From contig DASYZR010000074.1 of assembly GCA_035945995.1 (NCBI GenBank), positions 1 to 37,167 of the forward strand: a DNA stretch of 37,167 nucleotides, in the 5' to 3' direction. Positions within the stretch are counted from its first letter, which is position 1, and each line of letters starts with the position of its first letter. Below are positions 16,028 through 23,940 of this stretch, piece after piece. The DNA comes from a bacterium. GTDB taxonomy: Bacteria; Sysuimicrobiota; Sysuimicrobiia; Sysuimicrobiales; Segetimicrobiaceae. A program made the translations under genes and the position numbers. Under the pieces are notes generated by a model. The model was not told the DNA's origin. It saw only the letters and a list, made by a program, of their open reading frames with translations, and did no database searches.

Positions 16028-17389
16028 GTGCGGATTGAGCGGCTGCTTCGAGGACGGCTGCACTACGGGTGGATCGTTGCGGGGGTGACGTTTCTCACCC
16101 TGCTCGCGTCCGCCGGCGTGCGGTCGGCGCCCGGGGTCTTGATTGTCCCGCTGGAGCGCGAATTCGGTTGGACCCGCGCGATCGTCTCGGCCGCGGTCTC
16201 GATCAGTCTGCTCCTCTACGGGTTCTCCGGTCCCTTCGCCGCGGCCCTGATGGACCGGTTCGGTGTGCGCCGCATCATGCTGCTCGCGCTCGGGCTCGTC
16301 GCCACCGGCGTCGGCCTGACGACCGTCATGCACACCGCCTGGCAGCTCGACCTGCTGTGGGGCCTGATCGTCGGCACGGGCACCGGGACGATGGCCATGA
16401 CGCTCGGCGCCTACGTGGCGACGCGGTGGTTCGTGGAGCGCCGCGGACTGGTCATGGGTATGCTGACCGCGAGTTCGGCGACCGGCCAGCTGGTGTTTCT
16501 GCCGCTGCTCGCGTCGCTCGTCGTGCACCACGGATGGCGCGCCGCGACGATGACCGTGTCAGGGGTCGCGCTGCTGATCATACCGATCGCCGCCCTGTTG
16601 ATGCGGAACGATCCGGGCGAAGTCGGGCTCCGTCCGTACGGGGCGGTCCCCGGCGGGCAAGAACCGGAGGGTGCCGCCTTCGCGGCGGGCGGGGCGCGCG
16701 GCGTCCAGGCCGCCGCGGCGCGCCCATCCGCGGCCGCAACCGTCAATCCCGCCGCGGCCGCCGTGCGCGCGCTGACCGATGCCGCACCCGTCCGCGACTT
16801 CTGGCTGCTCGCCGGCTCATTCTTCATTTGCGGCGCCAGCACGAACGGCCTCATCGGGACGCATCTGATTCCGGCCTCCATGGAGCACGGCATTCCCGAA
16901 GTGACCGCCGCCGGCATGCTGGCCACGATCGGCGTGTTCGACCTCTTCGGCACGGTCTGCTCGGGATGGCTCACCGACCGCTGGGACAGCCGGTATCTGC
17001 TGTGCTGGTACTACGCGTTGCGCGGCCTCTCACTGCTCTATCTGCCCTATGCCCTGGGGACGTCGTTCGCCGGCATGGCGGCGTTCACGGTCTTCTACGG
17101 GCTCGACTGGGTCGCGACCGTACCGCCGACGGTCCGCCTGACCGCGGACATCTTCGGGAAGCAGCGCGTCGGCGTGGTCTTCGGTTGGATTTTCGCGTCG
17201 CACCAGATCGGCGCGGCGATGGCGGCCTTCGGCGCCGGCGCGCTGCGCACATCGTTCGGGACGTATCAGGGCGCCTTCATGGCCTCGGGCCTTCTCTGTC
17301 TCATCGCCGCCGGATTGGTGATGCGCATCACGGCTGCTTCCCCCGGCGTGACTCTTCCGCTGCGGCCGGCCGAGGCGGGGGCGGTATAG
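16028..17389 (+). CDS. MFS transporter (monocarboxylate/oxalate-formate antiporter-like)
   Basis: A 453-residue permease with 12 predicted membrane helices in two halves and a long Ala-rich cytoplasmic loop at about 200-245. The N-terminal LHYGWIVAGVTFL and the PLEREFGWTRA segment after helix 1 are typical of the monocarboxylate and oxalate:formate antiporter branch. GFSGPFAAALMDRFGVRR is the conserved loop 2-3 signature. I infer transport of a small organic anion; the substrate is unknown. The GTG start follows a good extended -10 promoter. The CopC-CopD gene begins soon after the stop, so the two may be co-transcribed, though they are functionally unrelated. Confidence 0.95.
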   Translation: MRIERLLRGRLHYGWIVAGVTFLTLLASAGVRSAPGVLIVPLEREFGWTRAIVSAAVSISLLLYGFSGPFAAALMDRFGVRRIMLLALGLVATGVGLTTVMHTAWQLDLLWGLIVGTGTGTMAMTLGAYVATRWFVERRGLVMGMLTASSATGQLVFLPLLASLVVHHGWRAATMTVSGVALLIIPIAALLMRNDPGEVGLRPYGAVPGGQEPEGAAFAAGGARGVQAAAARPSAAATVNPAAAAVRALTDAAPVRDFWLLAGSFFICGASTNGLIGTHLIPASMEHGIPEVTAAGMLATIGVFDLFGTVCSGWLTDRWDSRYLLCWYYALRGLSLLYLPYALGTSFAGMAAFTVFYGLDWVATVPPTVRLTADIFGKQRVGVVFGWIFASHQIGAAMAAFGAGALRTSFGTYQGAFMASGLLCLIAAGLVMRITAASPGVTLPLRPAEAGAV

Positions 17390-17475
17390 CCCGGCCGGAA
17401 CACCCACGGTCCCGCTCCAGTGCCGCGACGGCGGCCGCGGCCGCGACTGCCGCCGCGCCCGCCGTCATCCTGCTC

Positions 17476-18723
17476 GTGATGCTGCTGGGGCGTGTTCCCG
17501 CAGCGCTGGCCCACGCCGTCCTCGTCCGAGCCGATCCGCCGGATCTCTGCCTCCTGCCGGGCGGCGAGAGCCTGCCGCCGGACGCGCCTCCGTGCCGCGC
17601 CGGCGTGGTGCTGCCTGAGCCGCCGCGGGTAGTTCACCTCGTCTTCAGTGAGCCGGTGCAGCCGATCGGGCCGGGGCTTCGCATCATCGGACCCGATGGA
17701 CGGCGTGCGGACCGCGGACCGGTGAGCGTCGAGGGGACGGAGGTGCACGTCGCCGTCGACGCGCGGTCACCGGGGACATACCGAGCCGTCTGGGCCGTGA
17801 TCTCCCAGGACACCCACCCGGAACTCGGCACGATGGCCTTCAGCGTGCGGCGCACCGGCGGGATCATCTCGGAAGGCGCGCCGCCGGGCGGACCAACCGG
17901 TGCCGCGGGGGCGTTCGGAACGGTGCTTGGTGTGTTTGCGCATGCGCTGCACTTTTCCGGGTACGCGCTCGGCTTCGGGGCGTTCTCGGCGTCGTGGCTG
18001 CTGGGGCAGGTGCGCGCGGCCCCGCCGGATGCCGTGTGGCGGATGACCGGCACGGGGATCGCGCTCCTGCTGCTCGCCGAACCGGCCGCGTTTGCCGCAG
18101 AGTCGGTCGCCCTCGGGGCGGTCGGCGGAGGGTCCGATCCCGCGGTCATCGGCGCAGTGCTTGATTCGAGCTTCGGCCGCGTGCTCTCGCAGCGGCTCGC
18201 CGGCGCGATCCTACTGTGGGTCCTCGCGGGTGCGCTCCGGAGCGGCGCCCTGCGCGCCGCCTGGACGGTGCCGCTCCTCGGCGTGGGCCTCGCGTTCGTC
18301 GACGGGCAGGCCGCGCACGCGACCGGCGTGCGGCCGGCGTGGTGGGGTCTCGGCGTCAACGCCGTTCACCTCGGCGCGATGGGACTCTGGGGCGGTACGC
18401 TGGCGTTTGTCCTGCTGTCGCCGGGCGCGTGGGCAAGGAGATCGGGCGTGCGGCGGTTCGCGGTGGCCGCCGGTGCCGCCGCGGTCGCGACCGGGATCGT
18501 GATGGCCGCCCAGCACCTGACCGGGCTTCGGGATCTTGTCGCCGGCCCGTACGGCCGCACGCTCGCGGTCAAGATCGGCGCGGTCGCCCTGGCCGCCGGC
18601 CTCGGTTGGTTTGGCGTCCGCCGGCAGGGCCGGCGCGGGCTGATAATCTGGGAGGCGGCGGCGATGCTCGCCGTCCTGCTGCTGGCGGGACTGCTGGTGC
18701 TGCTGCGGCCGCCCGTACCGTAA
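17476..18723 (+). CDS. copCD: CopC-CopD fusion, copper resistance/uptake protein
   Basis: The mature CopC domain begins at the His of LAHAVLVRADPP, the usual copper-binding N-terminus after signal cleavage, and continues with VVHLVFSEPV and TYRAVWAVISQDTHPELGTMAFSV. It carries an unusual insertion near its start holding a Cys pair (DLCLLPGGES...PPCRAG). From about residue 150 a CopD membrane domain follows, with roughly eight helices and conserved His-containing segments (HALHFSGYALGFGAF, HATGVRPAWWGLGVNAVHL). It acts at the cytoplasmic membrane with CopC outside. The first canonical start, GTG 17476, leaves only 13 signal residues, and hydrophobic sequence extends upstream in frame, so the real start may be a rare codon upstream. 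Confidence 0.9.
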   Translation: MMLLGRVPAALAHAVLVRADPPDLCLLPGGESLPPDAPPCRAGVVLPEPPRVVHLVFSEPVQPIGPGLRIIGPDGRRADRGPVSVEGTEVHVAVDARSPGTYRAVWAVISQDTHPELGTMAFSVRRTGGIISEGAPPGGPTGAAGAFGTVLGVFAHALHFSGYALGFGAFSASWLLGQVRAAPPDAVWRMTGTGIALLLLAEPAAFAAESVALGAVGGGSDPAVIGAVLDSSFGRVLSQRLAGAILLWVLAGALRSGALRAAWTVPLLGVGLAFVDGQAAHATGVRPAWWGLGVNAVHLGAMGLWGGTLAFVLLSPGAWARRSGVRRFAVAAGAAAVATGIVMAAQHLTGLRDLVAGPYGRTLAVKIGAVALAAGLGWFGVRRQGRRGLIIWEAAAMLAVLLLAGLLVLLRPPVP

Positions 18724-18805
18724 AGGCGGCATTGCTGGTAGTGATCCCGCACGCACCGGATGACGGAGCGCGTCTCTCCCACGCGTTCAGAAGGAGGAGG
18801 CTACC

Positions 18806-19882
18806 GTGCGCCTGATTGTCGGCCTGGCCGGGATCGGCCTGATCGTCGCGATGCTCTGGGACGCGTTCGAGACGGTCGTGCTGCCGAGGCGGGTGGCGCG
18901 GCGCCTCCGGGTGGCCTTCTACATTCGGTATGCGTGGCGGGCGTGGGTGGCGGTCGTCGGACGGATACAGCGGACAAGCCGGCGGGAAGCCTACCTCGCG
19001 TTCTTCGGACCGCTGGTGACATTGAGCCTACTATGCGTCTGGGCCGCCGGCCTGATCCTCGGCTTTGGGGTGCTTCACTGGAGCCTCGGTTCGCAGATGA
19101 CCGCGCCGGAAAGCCATCCGGGGTTCGGCACCGACGTGTACTTTAGCGGCACGACGTTCTTCACGCTGGGGCTCGGGGACGTTGCCCCGCGATCCGCGGT
19201 GGCCCGGGTCGCGGTCGTGGTCGAGGGCGGGGTCGGATTTTCGTTCCTGGCCCTCATCATCTCGTACCTGCCGGTCATCTATCAGGGCTTCTCACGGCGG
19301 GAGTCGCGGATCTCGATGCTCGACGCCTGGGCAGGCTCGCCTCCGAGCGCCGGAGAGCTGCTGCGGCGCGCCGGCGGGGATCACGCGCTGCTCGAACCGT
19401 TTCTCCGCGAGTGGGAGCGATGGGCGGCTGAATTCCTCGAGAGCCACATCTCGTATCCGGTGCTGGTGTACTTTCGATCGCAGCACGACAATGAATCCTG
19501 GCTCTCGGCGATGACGGCGGTGCTGGACGCGTGCGCGCTGGCGATCGGCGCCGTGGAGGGCACCCCGCGGCGGGGGGCGGAGCTCACCTTCGCGATGGCG
19601 CGGCACTCGGTCGTCGACATCAGCATCATGCTCAACTGTCCGCCCGAGCCGCCGCAGGCGGACCGGCTGGCGGACGGCGACCGGGCCGCGCTGATGGCGA
19701 TGCTGCGCGCGGCCGGGTGCCGCATTCGTGACGACGCGGCCGCGCGGGCGCGGGTCGACGAACTGCGCCGGATGTACGAGCCGTACGTCAACGCGCTCGG
19801 CCGCCGGCTCGCGATGCCGCTGCCGTCGTGGGTCGGGGCGCCGGGGGCGCGGGACAACTGGCAGAAATCCAAGTGGAGATAG
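18806..19882 (+). CDS. Two-TM pore-loop ion channel with unusual filter
   Basis: A 358-residue protein from GTG 18806 with GGAGGAGG just upstream. Hydrophobic helices lie at 2-17 and 67-90, followed by a pore helix, a selectivity-filter segment TLGLGD at 120-125, and an inner helix at about 132-158. Residues 165-358 are a soluble helical domain without recognisable RCK or cyclic-nucleotide motifs. The layout is that of a prokaryotic K+ channel-like protein, but the canonical TVGYGD filter reads TLGLGD, so selectivity may differ. The soluble part (for example LEPFLREWERWAAEFLESH) seems lineage-specific. No operon partner is evident. Confidence 0.88.
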   Translation: MRLIVGLAGIGLIVAMLWDAFETVVLPRRVARRLRVAFYIRYAWRAWVAVVGRIQRTSRREAYLAFFGPLVTLSLLCVWAAGLILGFGVLHWSLGSQMTAPESHPGFGTDVYFSGTTFFTLGLGDVAPRSAVARVAVVVEGGVGFSFLALIISYLPVIYQGFSRRESRISMLDAWAGSPPSAGELLRRAGGDHALLEPFLREWERWAAEFLESHISYPVLVYFRSQHDNESWLSAMTAVLDACALAIGAVEGTPRRGAELTFAMARHSVVDISIMLNCPPEPPQADRLADGDRAALMAMLRAAGCRIRDDAAARARVDELRRMYEPYVNALGRRLAMPLPSWVGAPGARDNWQKSKWR

Positions 19883-20038
19883 GCGTCCCGGAATTTTCGG
19901 GGTGTCCATTGTACTTCGGGCTTCGCTTACCGGGCGTACCGCGTGGGCGTGGAGCGCCTTGTCGCTGCGGAGGTCGGTGGACGCGCCTGCCCCGCGGTGT
20001 GATAGGGCCGCCGCCCGACACCGCCGAAGGATGTCGCC

Positions 20039-20623
20039 GTGGCGGTGATTGTGCTCGCGTCCGGATCCCCGCGGCGCGCGGAACTGCTTACGCTGGCCGG
20101 AGTCCCGTTCATCGCGGTCCCGAGCGCCGTCGTCGAAGACCGCCGTTCGGATGAAGCCCCCGCGGAGCTGGTTCGCCGGCTGGCCGCGGCCAAAGCCTAC
20201 GAGGTGGCGGCGGCCGGGAACGGGCGGTTCGTGCTCGGCGCGGACACCGCCGTCGTTCTCGCCGGCGAGGTGCTGGGCAAGCCGCGCGACGATGACGAGG
20301 CCCGGGCGATGCTCGCGCGGCTCTCCGGGCGTTCGCATGAAGTCCTGACCGGGTACGAAGTGATCGACGCCGCGTCCGGCCGTACCGACGGCGGCGTCGT
20401 GTCGACGCGTGTGGAATTCGCGACGTTGAGCCAGGCGGAGATCGACGCGTACGTGGCGACCGGCGAGGCGCGCGGCAAGGCGGGGGCGTATGCGATTCAG
20501 GGGAGGGCGGCGGCCATGATCCGGTGGCTCGAAGGCTCGTACACCAATGTCGTAGGTCTTCCACTCCGGGAGGTCCTCGAGACGCTCACGCGGATGGGCG
20601 CGATGACGCCGGGGGCGGCATAG
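20039..20623 (+). CDS. maf: Maf-family nucleoside triphosphate pyrophosphatase
   Basis: A 194-residue house-cleaning enzyme that hydrolyses non-canonical or specific nucleoside triphosphates (dTTP/UTP type or modified bases) to monophosphates in the cytosol. The N-terminal LASGSPRRAELL motif, the GADTAVVL motif with its catalytic Asp, LGKPRDDDEA, and the C-terminal KAGAYAIQGRAA are intact. The length is standard. It uses a GTG start at 20039. The next gene begins two bases after its stop, so the two are probably translated from one mRNA. Confidence 0.97.
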   Translation: MAVIVLASGSPRRAELLTLAGVPFIAVPSAVVEDRRSDEAPAELVRRLAAAKAYEVAAAGNGRFVLGADTAVVLAGEVLGKPRDDDEARAMLARLSGRSHEVLTGYEVIDAASGRTDGGVVSTRVEFATLSQAEIDAYVATGEARGKAGAYAIQGRAAAMIRWLEGSYTNVVGLPLREVLETLTRMGAMTPGAA

Positions 20624-20624
20624 C

Positions 20625-21659
20625 GTGCCGCCCCGCCCGCCGGTGTCCGTGCTGATCGCGTCCTATCTCGAGCCCGAATGCGTCGAACGGGTCCGGGCGG
20701 TTCCGGGCGTCGAGGTCATGTACGAGCCCGAGCTACTGCCCAAGCCCCGTTACCAGGGCGAGCATCACGGGCAGCCGTTCACGCGCGGCGCACAGGACGA
20801 AACGCGGTGGCGCGCGCTGCTGGCGCGGGCCGAGGCGTCCTTTGATTTCGACTACACGAACCTCGAGCGCATCCCGGTCCTGGCGCCCCGCCTCCGCTGG
20901 ATCCAGGCGACGAGCGCCGGCATCGGCGAGATGCTGGTCCGCACCGGCCTCGTCGACTCCTCGATCACGTTCACCACGGCGTCCGGCATCCACGCGGGGC
21001 CGCTCGGCGAGTTCTGCGTCACGGCGATGCTCGTCTTCGTCAAGGACCTGGGCCGGCTCCGGATCGAGCAGGCCGCGCATCGATGGGAACGCTACTGCGC
21101 GCGGGAACTGCGCGGCCTGACCCTCGGCGTGATCGGGCTCGGCAACGTGGGACGCGAAGTGGCCCGGATGGGCGATGCCTTGGGGATGCGGGTCATCGGG
21201 ACGAAACGGACGATCCCGGCGGACGGCGTTGCGCACGTCGAGCTCGCGTTGCCGCCGGAGCGGTCGGGAGAGGTGATCCGGGAGGCCGACGTGCTCGTGC
21301 TCACCGTCCCGCAGACGCCCGGTACCAGGCGGCTGCTCGGGGAGCAGGAGCTCCGGAGTATGAAACGTGGCGCCATCTTGATCAACATCGCGCGGGGCGC
21401 CGTGGTGGACGAGCCGGCGCTCGTGGCGGCGCTGCGCGACGGGCATCTAGGCGGCGCGGCGCTGGACGTCTTCGCCAGGGAGCCGCTGCCGCCCGACAGC
21501 CCGCTCTGGGACCTTCCGAACGTGATCGTCAGCCCGCACTCGGCGAGCACCGTGCCGGCCGAGAACGCGAGACTGACCGAGCTGTTCTGCGACAACCTGC
21601 GCCGTTATATCGAAAACCGGCCCCTGCGCAACCTCTTCGAACGGGAACGGCTGTACTGA
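20625..21659 (+). CDS. D-2-hydroxyacid dehydrogenase family protein
   Basis: A 344-residue NAD(P)-dependent oxidoreductase. The Rossmann segment GVIGLGNVGREVARM lies at 168-182. The catalytic triad is Arg257 in NIARGAVVDE, Glu286 in DVFAREPLP and His305 in VSPHSAS. The substrate-binding domain (1-120) contains the usual LRWIQATSAGIGEML region. Members reduce 2-ketoacids such as glyoxylate, hydroxypyruvate or phenylpyruvate; the substrate is not predictable here. GTG start; it is tightly coupled to maf. A 20-bp perfect palindrome follows the stop and could end the transcript. Confidence 0.95.
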   Translation: MPPRPPVSVLIASYLEPECVERVRAVPGVEVMYEPELLPKPRYQGEHHGQPFTRGAQDETRWRALLARAEASFDFDYTNLERIPVLAPRLRWIQATSAGIGEMLVRTGLVDSSITFTTASGIHAGPLGEFCVTAMLVFVKDLGRLRIEQAAHRWERYCARELRGLTLGVIGLGNVGREVARMGDALGMRVIGTKRTIPADGVAHVELALPPERSGEVIREADVLVLTVPQTPGTRRLLGEQELRSMKRGAILINIARGAVVDEPALVAALRDGHLGGAALDVFAREPLPPDSPLWDLPNVIVSPHSASTVPAENARLTELFCDNLRRYIENRPLRNLFERERLY

Positions 21660-21674
21660 GGGAACGCCGTTTCA

Positions 21675-21694
21675 CGCCGGACGGCCGTCCGGCG
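21675..21694 (+). terminator. Palindromic hairpin after the 2-hydroxyacid dehydrogenase gene
   Basis: CGCCGGACGGCCGTCCGGCG is a perfect 20-bp palindrome starting 15 bases after the stop at 21659. It would fold as an 8-bp stem with a 4-base loop. There is no T tract, so termination is inferred from its position only; a protein-binding site is the alternative. Confidence 0.4.
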
Positions 21695-21725
21695 GCAGGA
21701 TTCAGCCCGTCGTCTGAAAGCCAAG

Positions 21726-21734
21726 TGATATAAG
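21726..21734 (+). promoter_or_regulatory. Extended -10 promoter for HU
   Basis: TGATATAAG fits an extended -10 element (TGnTATAAG), with no obvious -35. Transcription would start near 21741 and give a leader of about 83 bases before the HU ATG. The same TGnTATAAG form precedes the MFS gene at 15986. Confidence 0.45.
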
Positions 21735-21823
21735 GCCGCGAGCGGAAATCCGGGAAGGAAACCCCCCACCATCCACGAACCCCTAAGTCCCGAGATCGCA
21801 ATGACAACAGGCGGAGGGGAGAT

Positions 21824-22096
21824 ATGACTAAGGCTCAGTTCACGGCGCGGCTCGCCGACAAGCTTAAGATGAAGAAGGCCGAGGCCGCTCGGTTCGTCGA
21901 TGAGTTCACCGGTCTCGTCGTAGGCGCTCTCAAGAAGGGCGATCGCGTGCGGTTCCCCGGATTCGGGACCTTCAAGGTTTCCAAGCGGAAGGCGCGCATC
22001 GCCCGGAATCCCCAGACCGGCGAGCCGGTACGGGTGCCGGCACGGACGGTCCCCCGGTTCACGCCTGCCAAGGAGCTGAAGGCTACGATCAAGTAG
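21824..22096 (+). CDS. hup: HU-family DNA-binding protein
   Basis: A 90-residue histone-like protein, normal for HU. The helical dimerisation half (TKAQFTARLADKLKMKKAEA) is followed by the RFPGFGTFKVSKRKAR beta region and the DNA-wrapping arm RNPQTGEPVRVPARTVPRFTPAKELK, with the intercalating Pro of RNPQTGE conserved. It dimerises and bends DNA for nucleoid compaction. A strong GGAGGGGAG site precedes ATG 21824, and an extended -10 promoter and a strong downstream hairpin mark it as its own transcription unit. Nothing is missing. Confidence 0.97.
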   Translation: MTKAQFTARLADKLKMKKAEAARFVDEFTGLVVGALKKGDRVRFPGFGTFKVSKRKARIARNPQTGEPVRVPARTVPRFTPAKELKATIK

Positions 22097-22123
22097 CGCA
22101 CCCTACCGATCGAACCGAAGCCT

Positions 22124-22156
22124 CCGGGCCCGCGGGCGGCCGTCCCGCGGGCCCGG
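22124..22156 (+). terminator. Strong GC hairpin after HU
   Basis: The arms CCGGGCCCGCGGG (22124-22136) and CCCGCGGGCCCGG (22144-22156) pair perfectly over 13 bp around a 7-base loop, 27 bases after the HU stop. No T run follows, but in such a GC-rich genome this is a plausible terminator or mRNA-stabilising end. Confidence 0.62.
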
Positions 22157-22240
22157 CCGTCCGGCCACCCGATCGACCGGCGCGCCGTCTCTGCGCCGCG
22201 GTCCCGTCTGGGCACTTTGGCCCGCGCCGCGGGCCCCAGG

Positions 22241-22355
22241 GACCTCCGGCCGCGTCCAGGCGGCCTCCTGCCCCGTCTGGCGCGGGACCTCCGGCCGCGT
22301 CCAGGCGGCCTCCTGCCCCGTCTGGCGCGGGACCTCCTGCCCCGTCTGGCGCGGA
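22241..22355. repeat. 45-bp tandem repeat (2.5 copies) between HU and the MEDS-CRP gene
   Basis: Copies start at 22241 and 22286 with a 45-base period, and a third, shortened copy starts at 22331 lacking 21 internal bases. Each unit runs from GACCTCCGGCC through CCAGGCGG to CTGCCCCGTCTGGCGC. On the minus strand the period is in frame and gives a 15-residue unit (EVPRQTGQEAAWTRP), but the small ORF holding it has no other coding sign. It looks like an intergenic minisatellite just upstream of an AT-rich promoter-like stretch. Confidence 0.85.
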
Positions 22356-22386
22356 TTGCTCTTTGGCAATTTTTGCAATAGCGCAA

Positions 22387-22414
22387 TTCAACTTAGCGTT
22401 CTCCATGCTAAACT
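22387..22414 (+). promoter_or_regulatory. Possible promoter for the MEDS-CRP regulator
   Basis: TTCAAC (22387-22392) and TAAACT (22409-22414), 16 bases apart, lie in an AT-rich island (about 22358-22415) that contrasts sharply with the surrounding GC. This placement argues that the coding start is downstream at 22477 rather than the earlier in-frame ATGs at 22363 and 22405. Confidence 0.37.
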
Positions 22415-22476
22415 GCGCACGTGCCCCGAGGAGCGAACATCTGTCCACCATCGGCGCCAGGAGCATCACGCTTCCG

Positions 22477-23769
22477 ATGACGGCCCGACCCAACACAAGA
22501 CGCGCCCGGGCGAAGCGCCGGGCGCGGCAGCCGCAGCCTGCCCGGTTGGAGGAGATCGTCATCGGCAAACACGGCGTCCTCATTTACGACGGCGCGTCCG
22601 AATTCGTGTCGTTTGCCGCCGCGTTCGTCCGGCAGGGATTGGGGCGAGGGGAACGTTGCCTCTCGGTCGTCGATCACCTGATCGCCGAGGCGCTCGTCGC
22701 GGCCCTCGACGGCGGTGGCGTCGACGTTGCCCTGGAGACCGAGCGCGGGGCGCTGGCGATGATCCGCACCCAGGACTACGCCGCGCCGTCAGGCGTCGAT
22801 GCCGCCGCGTTGATCGACGCCGTGCGACGGGTCGCCAACGACCCGCGGTCGCGACGGTTTGCCGGCCTTCGCCTCGCGATGGACCTGACCTGGGCGTCGA
22901 AAGCGGCCGCCGGCGCGGATTCTCTCACAGAGATCGACGCGCTGTTCGATGACGGTACGGAACGGTACGCGTGGACCGGGATCACCGCCTACCGTGACGG
23001 CACCTTCGCGCCGGCGACGATGCGGGGGGTGATCCGCGGCCATCGGACCGTGCTTGCGCCGGACTACGTTCACGTCGACCTCAATCCCATCTTCGAGGGA
23101 CTGAACGCAAAGGCACGGGCGTCGCTCCTCGCCGCCGCCGCCGAGCGCCTCGTTCGCAAAGGTGAATTCTATTTCCGTGAAGGCGAGGAGGCGGCGGAAG
23201 TCTTCCTCTTGACCCGCGGTCGGGTCGCGGCCGGCCGGACGGATCTCGACGGCCGCCGCATCCTGAGCCTCGAGATCGCGTCACCGTCGGGGGTCTTCGG
23301 ATACGCGAGCGTCCTCGGCCGCAACGTCCGCCTCGTCTCGGCCCAGGCGCTCGAGGACTCGCGCGCCCTGGCGTGGGATGCGGCGACGATTCGCCGGGCC
23401 ATCGCCTCCCGCCCCGAAGTCGCCACGGCCGCGATTCAGTACCTGCTCCGGCAGCAACTGAACCAGTGGGTCGACCTGTCCATCATCGCTACCGAACGCC
23501 TCGAACAGCGGCTGGCGCGGGCCGTGCGCCGCCTCGCGCAGTCGGCCGGCCGGCCGGCCCCGAACGGGGCCGTGATCGAGCTGTCGCTGTCCGGTCACGA
23601 TCTGGGGGCCATGATCGTGACCACCCCGTACACGGTCAGCCGGATCCTGGCCGGCTGGAGGCGCCTCGGGATCGTGGACGCGCGGCGCGACCGGATCGTC
23701 ATCCTCGACGGGAAGCGCTTGGCGGCCGTCGCGCGGCCCGACACGGAGGGCGAGTCGGCCGCGGGCTAG
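22477..23769 (+). CDS. MEDS sensory domain - CRP/FNR-type transcription regulator fusion
   Basis: A 430-residue protein from ATG 22477. Residues 28-200 match the MEDS domain (methanogen/methylotroph DcmR sensory): KHGVLIYDGASEFVSFAAAF, a FVRQGLGRGERCLSVVD strand-helix, DLTWA and the closing RTVLAPDYVHVD. Residues 205-310 form a cyclic-nucleotide-binding-like beta roll (GEFYFREGEEAAEVFLLTRG). After a dimerisation helix (about 312-350), residues 365-415 form a Crp-type HTH (HDLGAMIVTTPYTVSRILAGWRRLGIV). The expected RxA phosphate cassette is not obvious, so cAMP binding is doubtful. It lies 170 bases upstream of korA on the same strand and may sense a small metabolite for control of korAB. Confidence 0.9.
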   Translation: MTARPNTRRARAKRRARQPQPARLEEIVIGKHGVLIYDGASEFVSFAAAFVRQGLGRGERCLSVVDHLIAEALVAALDGGGVDVALETERGALAMIRTQDYAAPSGVDAAALIDAVRRVANDPRSRRFAGLRLAMDLTWASKAAAGADSLTEIDALFDDGTERYAWTGITAYRDGTFAPATMRGVIRGHRTVLAPDYVHVDLNPIFEGLNAKARASLLAAAAERLVRKGEFYFREGEEAAEVFLLTRGRVAAGRTDLDGRRILSLEIASPSGVFGYASVLGRNVRLVSAQALEDSRALAWDAATIRRAIASRPEVATAAIQYLLRQQLNQWVDLSIIATERLEQRLARAVRRLAQSAGRPAPNGAVIELSLSGHDLGAMIVTTPYTVSRILAGWRRLGIVDARRDRIVILDGKRLAAVARPDTEGESAAG

Positions 23770-23803
23770 CCGCGGTACCTTCGGGGCACAACGTCGACCG
23801 TGA

Positions 23804-23853
23804 CCCCGCGTCGCGCGGGGCGTCGCACGGCGGCGCGGTGGCGCTTTCGCGCC
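23804..23853 (+). terminator. Two consecutive GC hairpins downstream of the MEDS-CRP gene
   Basis: CCCCGCG-TCG-CGCGGGG (23804-23820) and GGCGC-TTTC-GCGCC (23840-23853) lie between the regulator stop and korA. No T tract follows. They would separate the regulator from korAB transcription. The second hairpin recurs exactly, in the same transcribed orientation, after the hydratase beta gene (35406-35419). Confidence 0.45.
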
Positions 23854-23861
23854 GGACCTGC

Positions 23862-23867
23862 TACTAT
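23862..23867 (+). promoter_or_regulatory. -10 element candidate for korAB
   Basis: TACTAT matches five of six consensus bases and lies in a short AT-rich patch right after the double hairpin, 79 bases before the korA GTG. The -35 is poor (TGGCGC at 23839, spacing 17), as expected if an activator such as the adjacent CRP-type protein is needed. Confidence 0.33.
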
Positions 23868-23940
23868 TTAGTGCTGGGATGAACCTCGGATCCACTGGAG
23901 GCTTAGCGAACTCGAGCCGCGACGCTCGGGGGAGACGCCG

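Noticed and set aside
16069-17460. N-terminal 460 codons of a long frame continuing into CopC-CopD
   Set aside because: This part overlaps the MFS gene in another frame and is Arg/Asp-rich noise; only the CopC-CopD part is real.
22241-22355. CRISPR-like array
   Set aside because: The units are contiguous with no unique spacers, so it is a minisatellite.
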